Shown: positions 52,046-62,554 of the stretch, in pieces
Layout: each line of letters begins with the position of its first letter
How positions within the stretch are numbered: position 1 is the first letter of the stretch
Assembly: GCF_000719335.1 (NCBI RefSeq)
Contig: NZ_JOGB01000034.1
Location: forward strand, 62,001-126,000
Reading direction: 5' to 3'
Origin: Streptomyces sp. NRRL S-87
GTDB lineage: Bacteria > Actinomycetota > Actinomycetes > Streptomycetales > Streptomycetaceae
DNA: 64,000 nt
Position numbers and translations under genes: made by a program
The notes under the pieces: model-generated
Seen by the model: only the letters and a program-made list of their open reading frames with translations
What the model was told of the DNA's origin: nothing
Database searches by the model: none

Positions 52046-52826
52046 GATCATCTCCAGATTGGTGGTGGTCGACCGGAGTCGAAGAGGTGGAAGGGCGGAG
52101 CAGCGGGCGACGGCCGCAGCCTTCGGCCACCGGGCCGCCGGGTCGTTCGGCTGCCGGGCCGCCGGGCTGATCTCGCTCGGGAGGACTGGGCGCATCCGCG
52201 CCGGGAGTCCGGGACGGGCCCGACCGGTGCGGGTCCGACCCGTGCGGGTCCGTCGCCGATGAGTGGGGCCGCTCGCCCCTACGTTCACAACAGCCGGCGG
52301 GCGACGCGGAGAACGGGTCTCCGGGCCATGACGGCATGTCACGCCTCGGGCTCGACCCTCCCGGATTTCCGGGAAGGGGGAATGGTCACGACACCCCCGA
52401 GCGAAGCCGTCTGCAAAAGACCATACACATGATTTCCGGCTCCGTGGCCCCGGCCGTCTCCGCCCCCGGGCATTCGAAATGCGTGTGACGTAGATCGCCC
52501 CACCAGTCCGGACCAAGATCGTCTTGACTGGTCCCCGTATGTCCGGTTCGCCGGGTTCCAAAGGTGCTCTAATGGGCCAAGTCGCCGCGGGAGGTCCTGA
52601 CCAGACTTCGCCGCACACGAGGAATTGCGACAGACCAAGTACCGCGCACTTCGGGGGAGTTCCGGCCGCGGCACTGGCGCATCCGGGGGGATGTCGAATC
52701 GCCGCACGCGTGCTGCGAAACCAGTGCCCAGCGGCGTCTTCGCGACGCCAGGCGACACCCTGCCCTGCCATGCTCCGGGCCGTCGGCCCGCCCATGGGAG
52801 TGCGCCCAAAAGGGGGCTGAAAAACC
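52046..52826. other. 781-bp region without an intact gene
   Basis: I find no gene with support. Contents: an AT-richer stretch near 52420-52600, a small palindrome GCATT-CGA-AATGC (52470-52482), and a hairpin-forming segment at 52502-52532 (ACCAGT...ACTGGT outside, CAAGA-TCG-TCTTG inside). Open frames over it look like shadows without ribosome sites or domain signatures. It is probably decayed accessory DNA. Confidence 0.5.
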
Positions 52827-53105
52827 ATGAAGACCACCGGATCCCGCCTTGCCCTGGCGACGGTGTCCGCCCTTGCGGCGACCGTGCCGAGTCAAGAAAG
52901 ACGCGGCTTCGGCGAAGAACCTGAATTCCGCCTACAGGGCCGACGTCTACCGCAACAGCGGCTCCAAGGACGCCGTCGACGACGTGGGCCGGGGCCGGAA
53001 CCCGAACCACCCGAAGAACAACGACGCTTCCTTCGCACGGCGGGGGTCTGGCAATGTCCCCTTCCCGGACGCCGCGGTGGATTCCCGGCCGGGCCGTCGG
53101 TCACG
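52827..53105 (+). pseudogene. Remnant of a small exported protein, frame-disrupted
   Basis: ATG 52827 begins MKTTGSRLALATVSALAATV, a short signal-peptide-like start, after AGGGGGC. The frame then reads into unlikely sequence at about 52888. In another frame the sequence continues VKKDAASAKNLNSAYRADVY, then RNSGSKDAVDDVGRGRNPNH, which looks like a genuine mature domain. I infer a deletion or frameshift around 52885-52892. It has no stop before the hairpin at 53084, so the true end is unclear. No family is recognised. Confidence 0.4.
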
Positions 53106-53122
53106 ACGGCGGCCCGGCCGGG
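53084..53122. terminator. Strong hairpin terminator
   Basis: CCCGGCCGGGCCGTCG (53084-53099), loop GTCA, then CGAC and, after a 3-nt bulge, GGCCCGGCCGGG (53111-53122). It sits between the damaged exported gene and the convergent macrodomain gene. Confidence 0.75.
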
Positions 53123-53154
53123 GGGTCACCCGGACCCGGACGACGCGGGGGCCG

Positions 53155-53679
53155 TCACCCGGTGTCCGAGGAGCCGATCCGTTCGGCGAACGCCTGGTAC
53201 GCCTGCTCGTCGAAGAGGACGAACCTGACCTCCTCGACGTCGGTCGCGGCGCTCCGCACCGCCTCCACGGCGATGCGGGCGGCATCCGCCATCGGCCACC
53301 CGTAGGCACCGGTCGAGACGGCCGGGAAGGCGACCGTCCGCGCTCCCAGTTCGTCGGCGACCCTCAGCGACTCGCGGTAGCAGGAGGCCAGCAGCGACGG
53401 GTCGGCTCCGGCAGCCCCGTACACCGGACCGACCGTGTGGATGACCCAGCGGGCGGGCAGCCGGCCGGCGGTGGTGGCCACGGCCCGGCCGGTGGGCAGG
53501 CCCTTTCCGTACTGGGAGGCGCGCAGGTCGCGGCAGGCGGCCAGGATCTCGGGCCCGCCGCGGCGGTGGATCGCGCCGTCGACTCCGCCGCCGCCCAGCA
53601 GGGAGGAGTTGGCGGCGTTGACCACCGCGTCGACGTCCTGCTCCGTGATGTCGCCCCGGACCAGCGTCAGCCTCGTCAT
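53155..53679 (-). CDS. Macrodomain protein (O-acetyl-ADP-ribose deacetylase type)
   Basis: A 174-residue single macrodomain of the YmdB/TARG class. Landmarks: LVRGDITEQDVDAVVNAANS, the loop LLGGGGVDGAIHRRGG, the catalytic-loop region and AFPAVSTGAYGWPMADAARI at the phosphate site. These enzymes hydrolyse O-acetyl-ADP-ribose or remove ADP-ribose from proteins or nucleic acids. The start ATG at 53679 has no strong ribosome site but begins the domain. It is 35 bp downstream of the oxidoreductase gene on the same strand. Confidence 0.9.
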   Translation of the reverse strand: MTRLTLVRGDITEQDVDAVVNAANSSLLGGGGVDGAIHRRGGPEILAACRDLRASQYGKGLPTGRAVATTAGRLPARWVIHTVGPVYGAAGADPSLLASCYRESLRVADELGARTVAFPAVSTGAYGWPMADAARIAVEAVRSAATDVEEVRFVLFDEQAYQAFAERIGSSDTG

Positions 53680-53714
53680 CCGTCCGTCCCCGTCGCTCGG
53701 TTCCGCCGCCGGCG

Positions 53715-55136
53715 TCACCGCCGGGTCTGCCGCAGGTGCCGCCAGACCGCCTTGGCCGCGTTGTGGCCCGACATGCCGTGCACGCCGGGGCCGGGCGGGG
53801 TCGCCGACGAGCACAGGAACACCGCCGGGTGCGGGGTGGCGTACGGCCGCAGGGACAGTCTGGGCCGCAGCAGCAGCTGGAGGCCGGAGGCCGCGCCGCA
53901 GGCGATGTCGCCGCCGACGTAGTTGGGGTTGCGGGCGGCCAGCTGCGGGGGGCCCGCGACGGCGCGGGCCAGCACCAGGTCCCGGAAGCCGGGCGCAAAG
54001 CGTTCCAGCTGCCGCTCGACGGCGTCGGTGAGGTCGCCGTCCCAGGCGTGCGGGACATGCCCGTACGCCCAGAAGACGTGCTTGCCCGCCGGTGCCCGCG
54101 ACGGGTCGACGAGGCTGGGCTGGGCGGTGATCAGGAACGGCGTGGCGGGCGGTCGGCCACCGGCCGCGGCGCGCAGCGCGGTCTCGATGTCGGCGCTGGT
54201 GGGACCGATCTGCACGGTCCCGGCGCGCCGGGCCTCCTCGGCCGTCCACGGCACCGGTCCGGACAGCGCGTAGTCGATCTTGAAGGCGGCGGCTCCGTAC
54301 CGGTACCCGTCGTACACCCGGCCCAGCCGGGCGATCCGGGCCAGCGCGGTGGGCGAGGTGTCGAAGACGTACGCGCGGGCCGGCGGCAGGTCGTCCAGGC
54401 GCTTCACCTCGAAGTCGGTGTGCACCTGGCCGCCGAGCTCGCGCAGGTACGCGGCGAGCGCGTCGGAGACGGACTGGGAGCCGCCGCGCGGCAGCGGCCA
54501 GCCCACGGCGTGCGCGGCGAGGGCGAAGACCAGGCCGACGGCGCCGGTGCCCGGCCCGTCCGGCGGCGCGATCACATGGGCCACCAGCCCGGAGAACAGC
54601 GCGCGCGCCCGCTCGTCCCGGAACCGCCGCATCAGCCACGTGGCGGGCGGCAGCCCGGTCAGGCCGAAGCGGGCCAGCAGCAGCGGGTCGCGGGGCAGCG
54701 CGGTCGAGGGCAGCGACATGAAGTCCCGGACCAGGGTGTCCCACCGGCCCAGGAACGGCTGGACGAGCCGCCGGTACGCGCCCGCGTCGCACGCGCCGAA
54801 GGACGCGGCGGTCTCGGCGACGGAGCGGGAGAGCACCGCCGCGGACCCGTCGTCGAAGGGGTGCGCCATCGGCAGCGGGGCGTGCAGCCACTCCAGCCCG
54901 TACCGGTCCAGCGGCATGGTCGAGAACACCGGCGAGCCGGCCCCGAGCGGGTGCACGGCCGAGCACGGGTCGTGCCGGAAGCCGGGCAGGGTCAGCTCCT
55001 CGGTCCGGGCTCCGCCGCCCACGGTCGGCGCCGCCTCGAACAGGGCGGTGGAGAAGCCCCGGCGGGCCAGTTCGACCGCGGCCGTCAGCCCGTTGGGCCC
55101 CGCCCCCACGACGACCGCATCGAGAATCGACGGCAC
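53715..55136 (-). CDS. FAD-dependent phytoene dehydrogenase-like oxidoreductase
   Basis: A 473-residue flavoprotein of the phytoene-dehydrogenase/amine-oxidase superfamily. The FAD-binding Rossmann motif is [34 protein letters not shown] follows at the GG-loop, and the C-terminal flavin motif is [20 protein letters not shown]. The start is GTG 55136. These proteins are often called NAD(P)/FAD-dependent oxidoreductases without assigned substrate; carotenoid desaturation is not supported by context because no crt genes are nearby. It is divergent from nothing; it follows the IMPase gene by 161 bp. Confidence 0.87.
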   Translation of the reverse strand: MPSILDAVVVGAGPNGLTAAVELARRGFSTALFEAAPTVGGGARTEELTLPGFRHDPCSAVHPLGAGSPVFSTMPLDRYGLEWLHAPLPMAHPFDDGSAAVLSRSVAETAASFGACDAGAYRRLVQPFLGRWDTLVRDFMSLPSTALPRDPLLLARFGLTGLPPATWLMRRFRDERARALFSGLVAHVIAPPDGPGTGAVGLVFALAAHAVGWPLPRGGSQSVSDALAAYLRELGGQVHTDFEVKRLDDLPPARAYVFDTSPTALARIARLGRVYDGYRYGAAAFKIDYALSGPVPWTAEEARRAGTVQIGPTSADIETALRAAAGGRPPATPFLITAQPSLVDPSRAPAGKHVFWAYGHVPHAWDGDLTDAVERQLERFAPGFRDLVLARAVAGPPQLAARNPNYVGGDIACGAASGLQLLLRPRLSLRPYATPHPAVFLCSSATPPGPGVHGMSGHNAAKAVWRHLRQTRR

Positions 55137-55297
55137 CTCGGCTCCTCACGTCGCGACGGCAGTGTCCCTGTCCGTCAAGGATATTCGGACGGACGGCGGC
55201 ACCCGGTGCGGGATCCGGCCGGGCGTCGGGATCCCGCGGACCGCGGCCCCCGGTGCCGGGCGGCGCGACTCCGGCCCCCGCGCGCGGCGAGCCGGGA

Positions 55298-56125
55298 TCA
55301 GGCGGTCCCGGCCAGCAGGTCGCGGACCCGCACGGCGGTGGCCTCGTCGCGCGCGATCGCGAACGGCAGGGCGTTGTCCCGGTCCACCCGGAAGGGCTCC
55401 CCCGCGACCGTGTACTGCGCCCCGCCGGCCTCCGCCACCAGCAGCAACCCGGCCGCGTGGTCCCAGGCGGACGGCCAGCTGAAGGCGAGGGCGTCGATCT
55501 CGCCCCGGGCCACGCGCAGGTACTCGAGGCCCGCGGAGCCGCAGGGGCGGGCACGCACCCCGGGCACGTCGAGCCGGGCGAGGACGGCCTTGTCCTCGGG
55601 GCTGGTGTAGTCGGGGTGGGCGGTGGCCACCCGCAGGTCGGCGCCCGGCTCGGGCGAACCGGGGCGCAGGCGCCGCCCGTTGAGGTACGCGCCGCCGCCC
55701 CGGACCGCCGTGGCCAGCTCGTCGAGCTCGGGGGCGTACGTCCACGAGGCGAGGATCTCGCCGCGCACGGCCAGCGCCACCAGCGTGCAGAAGTGCGGGT
55801 CGCCGTGGACGAACTGGCGGGTGCCGTCGACCGGGTCCACGATCCACACCGGGGCGTCGCCGCGCAGCGCCGCGTACACGCCCGGGTCCGCGTGCACGGC
55901 CTCCTCGCCGACCACGACGGAGCCGGGCAGCAGCTTGGTCAGCGACGCGGTCAGGTGCTCCTCGGCGAGCCGGTCCGCGACCGTGACCAGGTCGTGCGGG
56001 CCGCTCTTGGCCTCCACCTCGTCGTCGGCCAGCTGCCGGAAACGGGGCGTGATCTCGGCGGCGGCGGCCTCGCGCACGGCCTCCTCGACGGCGGCCAGGT
56101 CATGGGTCAGGAACTCATCGATCAT
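55298..56125 (-). CDS. Inositol monophosphatase family phosphatase
   Basis: A 275-residue Mg-dependent, Li-sensitive phosphatase fold enzyme. First metal motif: VVVGEEAVHADPG (Glu), second WIVDPVDGTRQFVHGDP, third WDHAAGLLLVAEAGG. Length and motifs are typical. Substrates in actinobacteria include inositol phosphate, histidinol phosphate and fructose-1,6-bisphosphate; sequence alone cannot choose. GGAGGC lies upstream of the ATG at 56125. It is convergent/tandem with no clear partner. Confidence 0.9.
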   Translation of the reverse strand: MIDEFLTHDLAAVEEAVREAAAAEITPRFRQLADDEVEAKSGPHDLVTVADRLAEEHLTASLTKLLPGSVVVGEEAVHADPGVYAALRGDAPVWIVDPVDGTRQFVHGDPHFCTLVALAVRGEILASWTYAPELDELATAVRGGGAYLNGRRLRPGSPEPGADLRVATAHPDYTSPEDKAVLARLDVPGVRARPCGSAGLEYLRVARGEIDALAFSWPSAWDHAAGLLLVAEAGGAQYTVAGEPFRVDRDNALPFAIARDEATAVRVRDLLAGTA

Positions 56126-56222
56126 GCCTCCAGCAAAGCACGCCGCGCCGACAACCCCTACCCGCCCGCATGGACGCGGGGTGAAGTCCCCGCGCCGGAC
56201 GCCCGCTCAGTGCGGGGCCGGC

Positions 56223-57730
<1,508 letters not shown>

Positions 57731-57734
<4 letters not shown>

Positions 57735-58732
57735 GAGTTGACCGCCGGGATGATCTGCTCGCCGTAGGCGTCGATGGTGGCCTCCTTCGCGTCGTGCATG
57801 TCGTAGACGGCGAACTGGTGGACGCCGAGGGCCTTGAGGGCGCGGAGCTTCTCGATGTGCGCCTCGGCCGGTCCGAGGAGGCAGAACCGGTCGACGATCT
57901 CGTCGGGGACGAAGTCGGTCGAGGGGTTGCCGGCGCGCCCGTGGTGGCTGTAGTCGTAGCCCTCGCGGGCCTTGATGTAGTCGGTCAGGGCCTCGGGGAC
58001 CATGCCGGAGTGCTCCCCGTACCGGGTGACGAGGTCGGCGACGTGGTTGCCGACCATGCCGCCGAACCAGCGGCACTGGTCGCGGGCGTGGGCGAGGTCG
58101 TCGCCGACGTACGCGGGGGCGGCCACGCAGATGGTGACGGCGTCGGGGTCGCGGCCGGCCCGGGCGGCGGCGTCGCGGACGGCGTGCACCATCCACTCGG
58201 TGAGGTAGGGGTCGGCGAGCTGGAGGATGAACCCGTCGGCCTTCTCGCCGGCGAGGGCGAGGGCCTTGGGGCCGTACGCGGCCATCCAGACGGGCAGCCT
58301 GCCCTCGCGGACCCACGGGATGCGGACCGGGTTGCCGTCGACGAGGGCCTCGCGGCCCTCGGCGAGGTCGCGGATCACCTCGATGGCCTCGCCCAGCCGG
58401 GCCAGGGTGTTGGGCCTGCGGCCGGCCACCCGCATGGCGGAGTCGCCGCGGCCGATGCCGCACACGGTGCGGTTGCCGTACATGTCGTTCAGGGTGGCGA
58501 AGGTGGAGGCGGTCACCTCCCAGGTCCGGGTGCCCGGGTTGGTGACCATGGGTCCGACGTGCAGCTTCTGGGTGTTGGCGAGGATCTGGCTGTAGATGAC
58601 GAACGGCTCCTGCCACAGCACGGCCGAGTCGAAGGTCCAGCCGTAGCGGAAGCCGTTGCGTTCGGCGCGGCGCATCAGGCTCACGACCGACGAGGCGGGC
58701 GGGTCAGTCTGCAGGACGAGTCCGAAGTCCAC
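57731..58732 (-). CDS. LLM class F420-type oxidoreductase (TIGR03842-like)
   Basis: A luciferase-like TIM-barrel oxidoreductase, 333 residues. N-terminus MDFGLVLQTDPPASSVVSLM, then FVIYSQILANTQKLHVGPMV, GIGRGDSAMRVAGRRPNTLA and the VWMAAYGPKALALAGEKADG stretch. The subfamily is usually annotated as F420-dependent. It lies between dihydropyrimidinase and the NCS1 permease and starts with GTG 58732 after AGGAG. No classical dihydropyrimidine dehydrogenase is visible in the window, so it may supply the missing reductive or an accessory oxidative step; this is inference. Confidence 0.87.
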
Positions 58733-58764
58733 GGGGGATCTCCTGGTTCGCGAAGCTGTGGTGT

Positions 58765-60168
58765 CTACAGGTACTGGCAGGTGGCGCGGGGGACGAAGAC
58801 GCCGTGTCCGGCACGGCCGGTGTACTCGCCCGCGTCGATGACGACCTCGCCCCGCGAGAGGACGGTCTCGACCCGGCCGGTGACGCGTCTGCCCTCGTAC
58901 GCCGAGTAGTCCACGTTCATGTGGTGGGTCGACGCGGAGAGGACCTGCTCGGCCTGCGGGTCGTAGACGACGACGTCCGCGTCCGAGCCGGGGGCGATGG
59001 TGCCCTTCTGCGGGTAGAGGCCGAACATCCGCGCCGGGGTGGCACAGGCGATCTCGATCCAGCGGCGGCGGCTGATGTGCCCGTCGACCACGGCCTGGTG
59101 GAGCAGGTCCATGCGGTTCTCCACGCCCGGCAGGCCGTTGGGGATCTTGGAGAAGTCACCGCGGCCCAGCTCCTTCTGGCCCTTGAAGCAGAAGGGGCAG
59201 TGGTCGGTGGAGACGACCTGGAGGTCGTTGGTGCGCAGACCCCGCCAGAGGGCGGCCTGGTGCTCGCGCGGGCGCAGCGGCGTGCTGCACACGTACTTGG
59301 CGCCCTCGAAGCCGGGTTCGGCGAGGTTGTCGGTGGACAGGAACAGGTACTGCGGGCAGGTCTCGCCGAAGACGGGCAGGCCCTTGTCGCGGGCGGCGGC
59401 CAGTTCGGCCACGGCCTCCTCGGCCGAGACGTGGACCACGTACAGCGGCGCGCCGGCGACGCGCGAGAGCTGGATGGCCCGGTGGGTGGCCTCGGCCTCC
59501 AGCAGGGCCTTGCGGACCTCGCCGTGGTAGCGGGGGTCGGTCTCGCCGCGGGCCAGGGCCTGTTCGACGAGGACGTCGATGGCGATGCCGTTCTCGGCGT
59601 GCATCATGATCAGCCCGCCGTTGGCGGCCCCGCGCTGCATGGCCCGCAGGATCTGCCCGTCGTCGCTGTAGAAGACGCCGGGGTAGGCCATGAAGAGCTT
59701 GAAGGAGGTGATGCCCTCCTCGACGAGGAGGTCCATCTCCTTGAGGGTGCCGTCGTTGACGTCGGAGAGGATCATGTGGAACGCGTAGTCGACGGCGCAC
59801 TTGCCGTCGGCCTTCGCGTACCAGGCGTCGAGCCCCTCGCGCAGCGCGCGGCCGGTGCTCTGCACGGCGAAGTCGACGATGGTGGTGGTGCCGCCCCAGG
59901 CGGCGGCCCGGGTGCCGGTCTCGAAGGTGTCGGAGGCGGAGGTGCCGCCGAACGGCAGCTCCATGTGGGTGTGGGCGTCGACCCCGCCCGGGATGACGTA
60001 CTTGCCGGTGGCGTCGATGGTGCGGTCGGCCGTCCAGGCTCCGGCCGCGGCCGAGCCGTGTGCGGCCAGGGCGGCGATCCGGCCGTCCTCGACGAGGACG
60101 TCGGCGTGGACCTCGTCCGCGGCGGTGACGACCAGGCCGCCGCGGATCAGGGTGCGGTTGCTGCTCAA
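58765..60168 (-). CDS. hydA: Dihydropyrimidinase (hydantoinase)
   Basis: A 467-residue cyclic amidohydrolase that opens dihydrouracil/dihydrothymine or hydantoins to N-carbamoyl-amino acids. Metal site: VDAHTHMELPFGG, the carboxylated lysine in SFKLFMAYPG, MHAENG, YVVHVSAEE and STDHCPFCF (Asp). The TTG start at 60168 has GGAGG eight bases upstream; longer frames upstream lack support. It lies 20 bp after the aminotransferase gene. It forms the second step of reductive pyrimidine catabolism. Confidence 0.93.
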   Translation of the reverse strand: MSSNRTLIRGGLVVTAADEVHADVLVEDGRIAALAAHGSAAAGAWTADRTIDATGKYVIPGGVDAHTHMELPFGGTSASDTFETGTRAAAWGGTTTIVDFAVQSTGRALREGLDAWYAKADGKCAVDYAFHMILSDVNDGTLKEMDLLVEEGITSFKLFMAYPGVFYSDDGQILRAMQRGAANGGLIMMHAENGIAIDVLVEQALARGETDPRYHGEVRKALLEAEATHRAIQLSRVAGAPLYVVHVSAEEAVAELAAARDKGLPVFGETCPQYLFLSTDNLAEPGFEGAKYVCSTPLRPREHQAALWRGLRTNDLQVVSTDHCPFCFKGQKELGRGDFSKIPNGLPGVENRMDLLHQAVVDGHISRRRWIEIACATPARMFGLYPQKGTIAPGSDADVVVYDPQAEQVLSASTHHMNVDYSAYEGRRVTGRVETVLSRGEVVIDAGEYTGRAGHGVFVPRATCQYL

Positions 60169-60188
60169 CGGGGTCTCCTCCCGATGGG

Positions 60189-61481
60189 TCAGACGGTGCG
60201 CAGGGCGGCCTCGATGATGTCTGCGCCCTCCTCGGCCTCGGCGACGGTGAGGGAGAGCGGGGGTGCGATCCGCAGGACGCTGGTGTCGTGGCCCCCGCCC
60301 TTGCCGAGCAGCAGGCCGCCCGCCCGGGCCGCCTCCAGGACGGTTGCCGCCGCCTCGGGCCAGGCCTGGTCGGTGCCCGGCCGGACCAGTTCGATGCCGG
60401 CCATCAGGCCTCGGCCGCGGACCTCGCGGACGCACGGGACGCCGGCGCCGACGGCGCGCAGCCGCTCCAGCAGCAGGCCGCCGACCCGTCGGGCGTTGCC
60501 CTGGAGGTCGTGCTCCAGCAGGTACGCCAGGTTCGCGACGCCGGCCGCCATGGTGACGGGCGAGCCGCCGAAGGTGGAGATGGAGTTGGCGTCGAGGCCG
60601 TTCATGATCTCGGCGCGGGCCACGACGCCGCCGATGGACATGCCGTTGCCGATGCCCTTGGCGAAGGTGAGGATGTCGGGCGGCCCGTTCTGGGCGTGCG
60701 CCTGCCAACCCCAGAAGTGCTCGCCGGTGCGGCCCCAGCCGGTCTGCACCTCGTCGCTGATCCAGAGGATGCCGTGCCGGTCGAGGACCTCGCGGAAGGC
60801 GGCGTACAGCCCGTCGGGCGGGGAGGTGAACCCGCCGACGCCCTGGACCGGTTCCGCGATGAGGGCGGCGACGCCGGAGCGGGCCTGGCCCAGTACGTCC
60901 TCCAGGTCGGCCACGCAGGCCCGGACGAACTCCGCGTCACTCAGCCCGGCGAAGGGACCGCGGCCCCGCACGCCGCCGTGCACGTACAGGGTCTGGAGCG
61001 GGGAGAGACTGGTCGGCGACCAGCCACGGTTCCCGGTGATCGAGACGGTGGAGAAGGACCGGCCGTGGTAGCTGTTGCGCATCGCCAGGATCTGGTTGGA
61101 GCCGCGGTGGGCGGTGGCCAGCAGCAGGGCGGTGTCGTTGGCCTCGGTGCCCGAGGTGGTGAAGAAGACCCGGGCGTCGTGGATGCCGGACAGCGCGGCG
61201 ATCCGTTCGGCCAGTTCCACCATGGGGCGGTTGAGGTAGAGCGTGGAGGAGTGGATGATCCGGCCGGCCTGGTCGGCGACGGCCTTGGTGACCTCGGGCA
61301 GTGCGTGGGCGGTCATCGTGGTGAGGATGCCGCCGAAGAAGTCCAGGTAGCGGTTGCCGTCCGCGTCCCAGACGTGCCGGCCCTCGCCGTGGGTGAGCTC
61401 GATCGGCTTGTCGTAGTAGAGGGCGAGCCAGTCGGGCATGACGGCCTTGTGGCGCTGGTACAGGCTCATCGGGATCGTCAC
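60189..61481 (-). CDS. Class III omega-aminotransferase (beta-alanine type)
   Basis: A 430-residue PLP fold-I class III aminotransferase. Landmarks: RYLDFFGGILTTMTAHALPE, FFTTSGTEANDTALLLATAH, LWISDEVQTGWGRTGEHFWG, PLP lysine in LTFAKGIGNGMSIGGVVAR. GTG 61481 overlaps the stop of the nitrilase gene (GTGA). In this operon it likely converts beta-alanine or beta-aminoisobutyrate to the semialdehyde with pyruvate or 2-oxoglutarate as acceptor; the acceptor is not predictable. Confidence 0.9.
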   Translation of the reverse strand: MTIPMSLYQRHKAVMPDWLALYYDKPIELTHGEGRHVWDADGNRYLDFFGGILTTMTAHALPEVTKAVADQAGRIIHSSTLYLNRPMVELAERIAALSGIHDARVFFTTSGTEANDTALLLATAHRGSNQILAMRNSYHGRSFSTVSITGNRGWSPTSLSPLQTLYVHGGVRGRGPFAGLSDAEFVRACVADLEDVLGQARSGVAALIAEPVQGVGGFTSPPDGLYAAFREVLDRHGILWISDEVQTGWGRTGEHFWGWQAHAQNGPPDILTFAKGIGNGMSIGGVVARAEIMNGLDANSISTFGGSPVTMAAGVANLAYLLEHDLQGNARRVGGLLLERLRAVGAGVPCVREVRGRGLMAGIELVRPGTDQAWPEAAATVLEAARAGGLLLGKGGGHDTSVLRIAPPLSLTVAEAEEGADIIEAALRTV

Positions 61482-62317
61482 GGCTTGGTCAGTCCTCCGT
61501 ACGCGTCGGGGCGGCGGTCGCGGTAGAACGCCCACTGGGTGCGGACCTCTTCGATGACGTCCAGGTCGAGGTCCCGGACGAGGAGCTCCTCGGCCTTGTC
61601 GCCGGCGGTCTCGCCGACGAACCGGCCGCGCGGGTCGACGAAGTAGCTGGTGCCGTAGAAGTCGTTGTCGCCGTACTCCTCGACGCCCACCCGGTTGATG
61701 GCGGCGACGAAGTACTCGTTGGCGACGGCGGCGGCCGGCTGCTCCAGCTGCCAGAGGTAGGCGGACAGGCCGCGGTGCGTTGCGGAGGGGTTGTAGACGA
61801 TCTGGGCGCCGTTCAGGCCGAGTTGGCGCCAGCCCTCGGGGAAGTGGCGGTCGTAGCAGATGTAGACGCCGACCCTGCCGACGGCGGTGTCGAACACCGG
61901 CCAGCCGAGGTTGCCCGGGCGGAAGTAGTACTTCTCCCAGAAGCCCTTGACCTGCGGGATGTGGTGCTTGCGGTACTTGCCGAGGTAGCTGCCGTCGGAG
62001 TCGATGACGGCCGCCGTGTTGTAGTAGAAGCCCTCGCTCTCGACCTCGAAGACCGGTACGACGATCACCATGCCGGTCTCGCGGGCCAGGGCCTGCATCC
62101 GCTGGACGGTCGGGCCGTCGGGGACGGGCTCGGCCCAGCGGTAGTGCTCGGGCTCCTGCACCTGGCAGAAGTACGGGGCGTTGAACACCTCCTGGAACCC
62201 GATGATCTTCGCGCCCTGCGCGGCGGCGGCGCGGGCGTGCTCCTCGTGTTTGGCGATCATGGATTCGGTGTCACCGGTCCAGGTGGCCTGGACGAGTGCG
62301 GCGCGGACGACGGCCAT
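61478..62317 (-). CDS. Nitrilase family amidohydrolase (beta-ureidopropionase-like)
   Basis: A 279-residue carbon-nitrogen hydrolase with the Glu-Lys-Cys triad at about E43 (GFQEVFNAPYFCQ), K117 (KYRKHHIPQV) and C154 (VYICYDRHFPEGW). This branch contains beta-ureidopropionases and N-carbamoyl-amino acid hydrolases, which remove CO2 and ammonia from the dihydropyrimidinase product. It is the first gene of the pyrimidine operon and has AGGAGC directly ahead of the ATG. Its 3' end overlaps the aminotransferase start. Confidence 0.9.
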   Translation of the reverse strand: MAVVRAALVQATWTGDTESMIAKHEEHARAAAAQGAKIIGFQEVFNAPYFCQVQEPEHYRWAEPVPDGPTVQRMQALARETGMVIVVPVFEVESEGFYYNTAAVIDSDGSYLGKYRKHHIPQVKGFWEKYYFRPGNLGWPVFDTAVGRVGVYICYDRHFPEGWRQLGLNGAQIVYNPSATHRGLSAYLWQLEQPAAAVANEYFVAAINRVGVEEYGDNDFYGTSYFVDPRGRFVGETAGDKAEELLVRDLDLDVIEEVRTQWAFYRDRRPDAYGGLTKP

Positions 62318-62349
62318 CGCTGCTCCTTCGACAGGACGTCAGAGAGCCT

Positions 62350-62374
62350 CTACGCACGTAGACGGAATGCGTAG
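62350..62374. promoter_or_regulatory. Operator-like inverted repeat upstream of the pyrimidine operon
   Basis: CTACGCA (62350-62356) and TGCGTAG (62368-62374) form a 7-bp inverted repeat with 11-bp spacer, 33 bp from the start codon of the first operon gene. A second, inner arrangement CTACG-CA-CGTAG (62350-62361) overlaps it. No regulator gene lies next to the operon in this window. The rest of the 237-bp gap to 62555 includes AT-richer sequence (62440-62470) and no gene. Confidence 0.5.
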
Positions 62375-62554
62375 GTACGAGACCGTAAGCCCCGTCACAC
62401 TCCGGGGCAAGACCATCTCCGTCAACCGGCAGAGTCGATCATGTTTCGTATTTCGCTGATCGATTTTCGACAGGCGGCGGACAGTTCGCGCCAGGGGCCG
62501 AGGGCGGGGGCCACCCCGCCGAGCCCCCGGAGCTCCCGCTCGAACGAGCCCCCC

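Noticed and set aside
52502..52532. Recombination or attachment site
   Set aside because: It forms a small nested hairpin only; no integrase gene, no second copy and no tRNA end in the window.
53715..55136. Carotenoid pathway gene (crtI)
   Set aside because: The fold matches, but no crtE, crtB or other carotenoid gene is near; the assignment is kept general.
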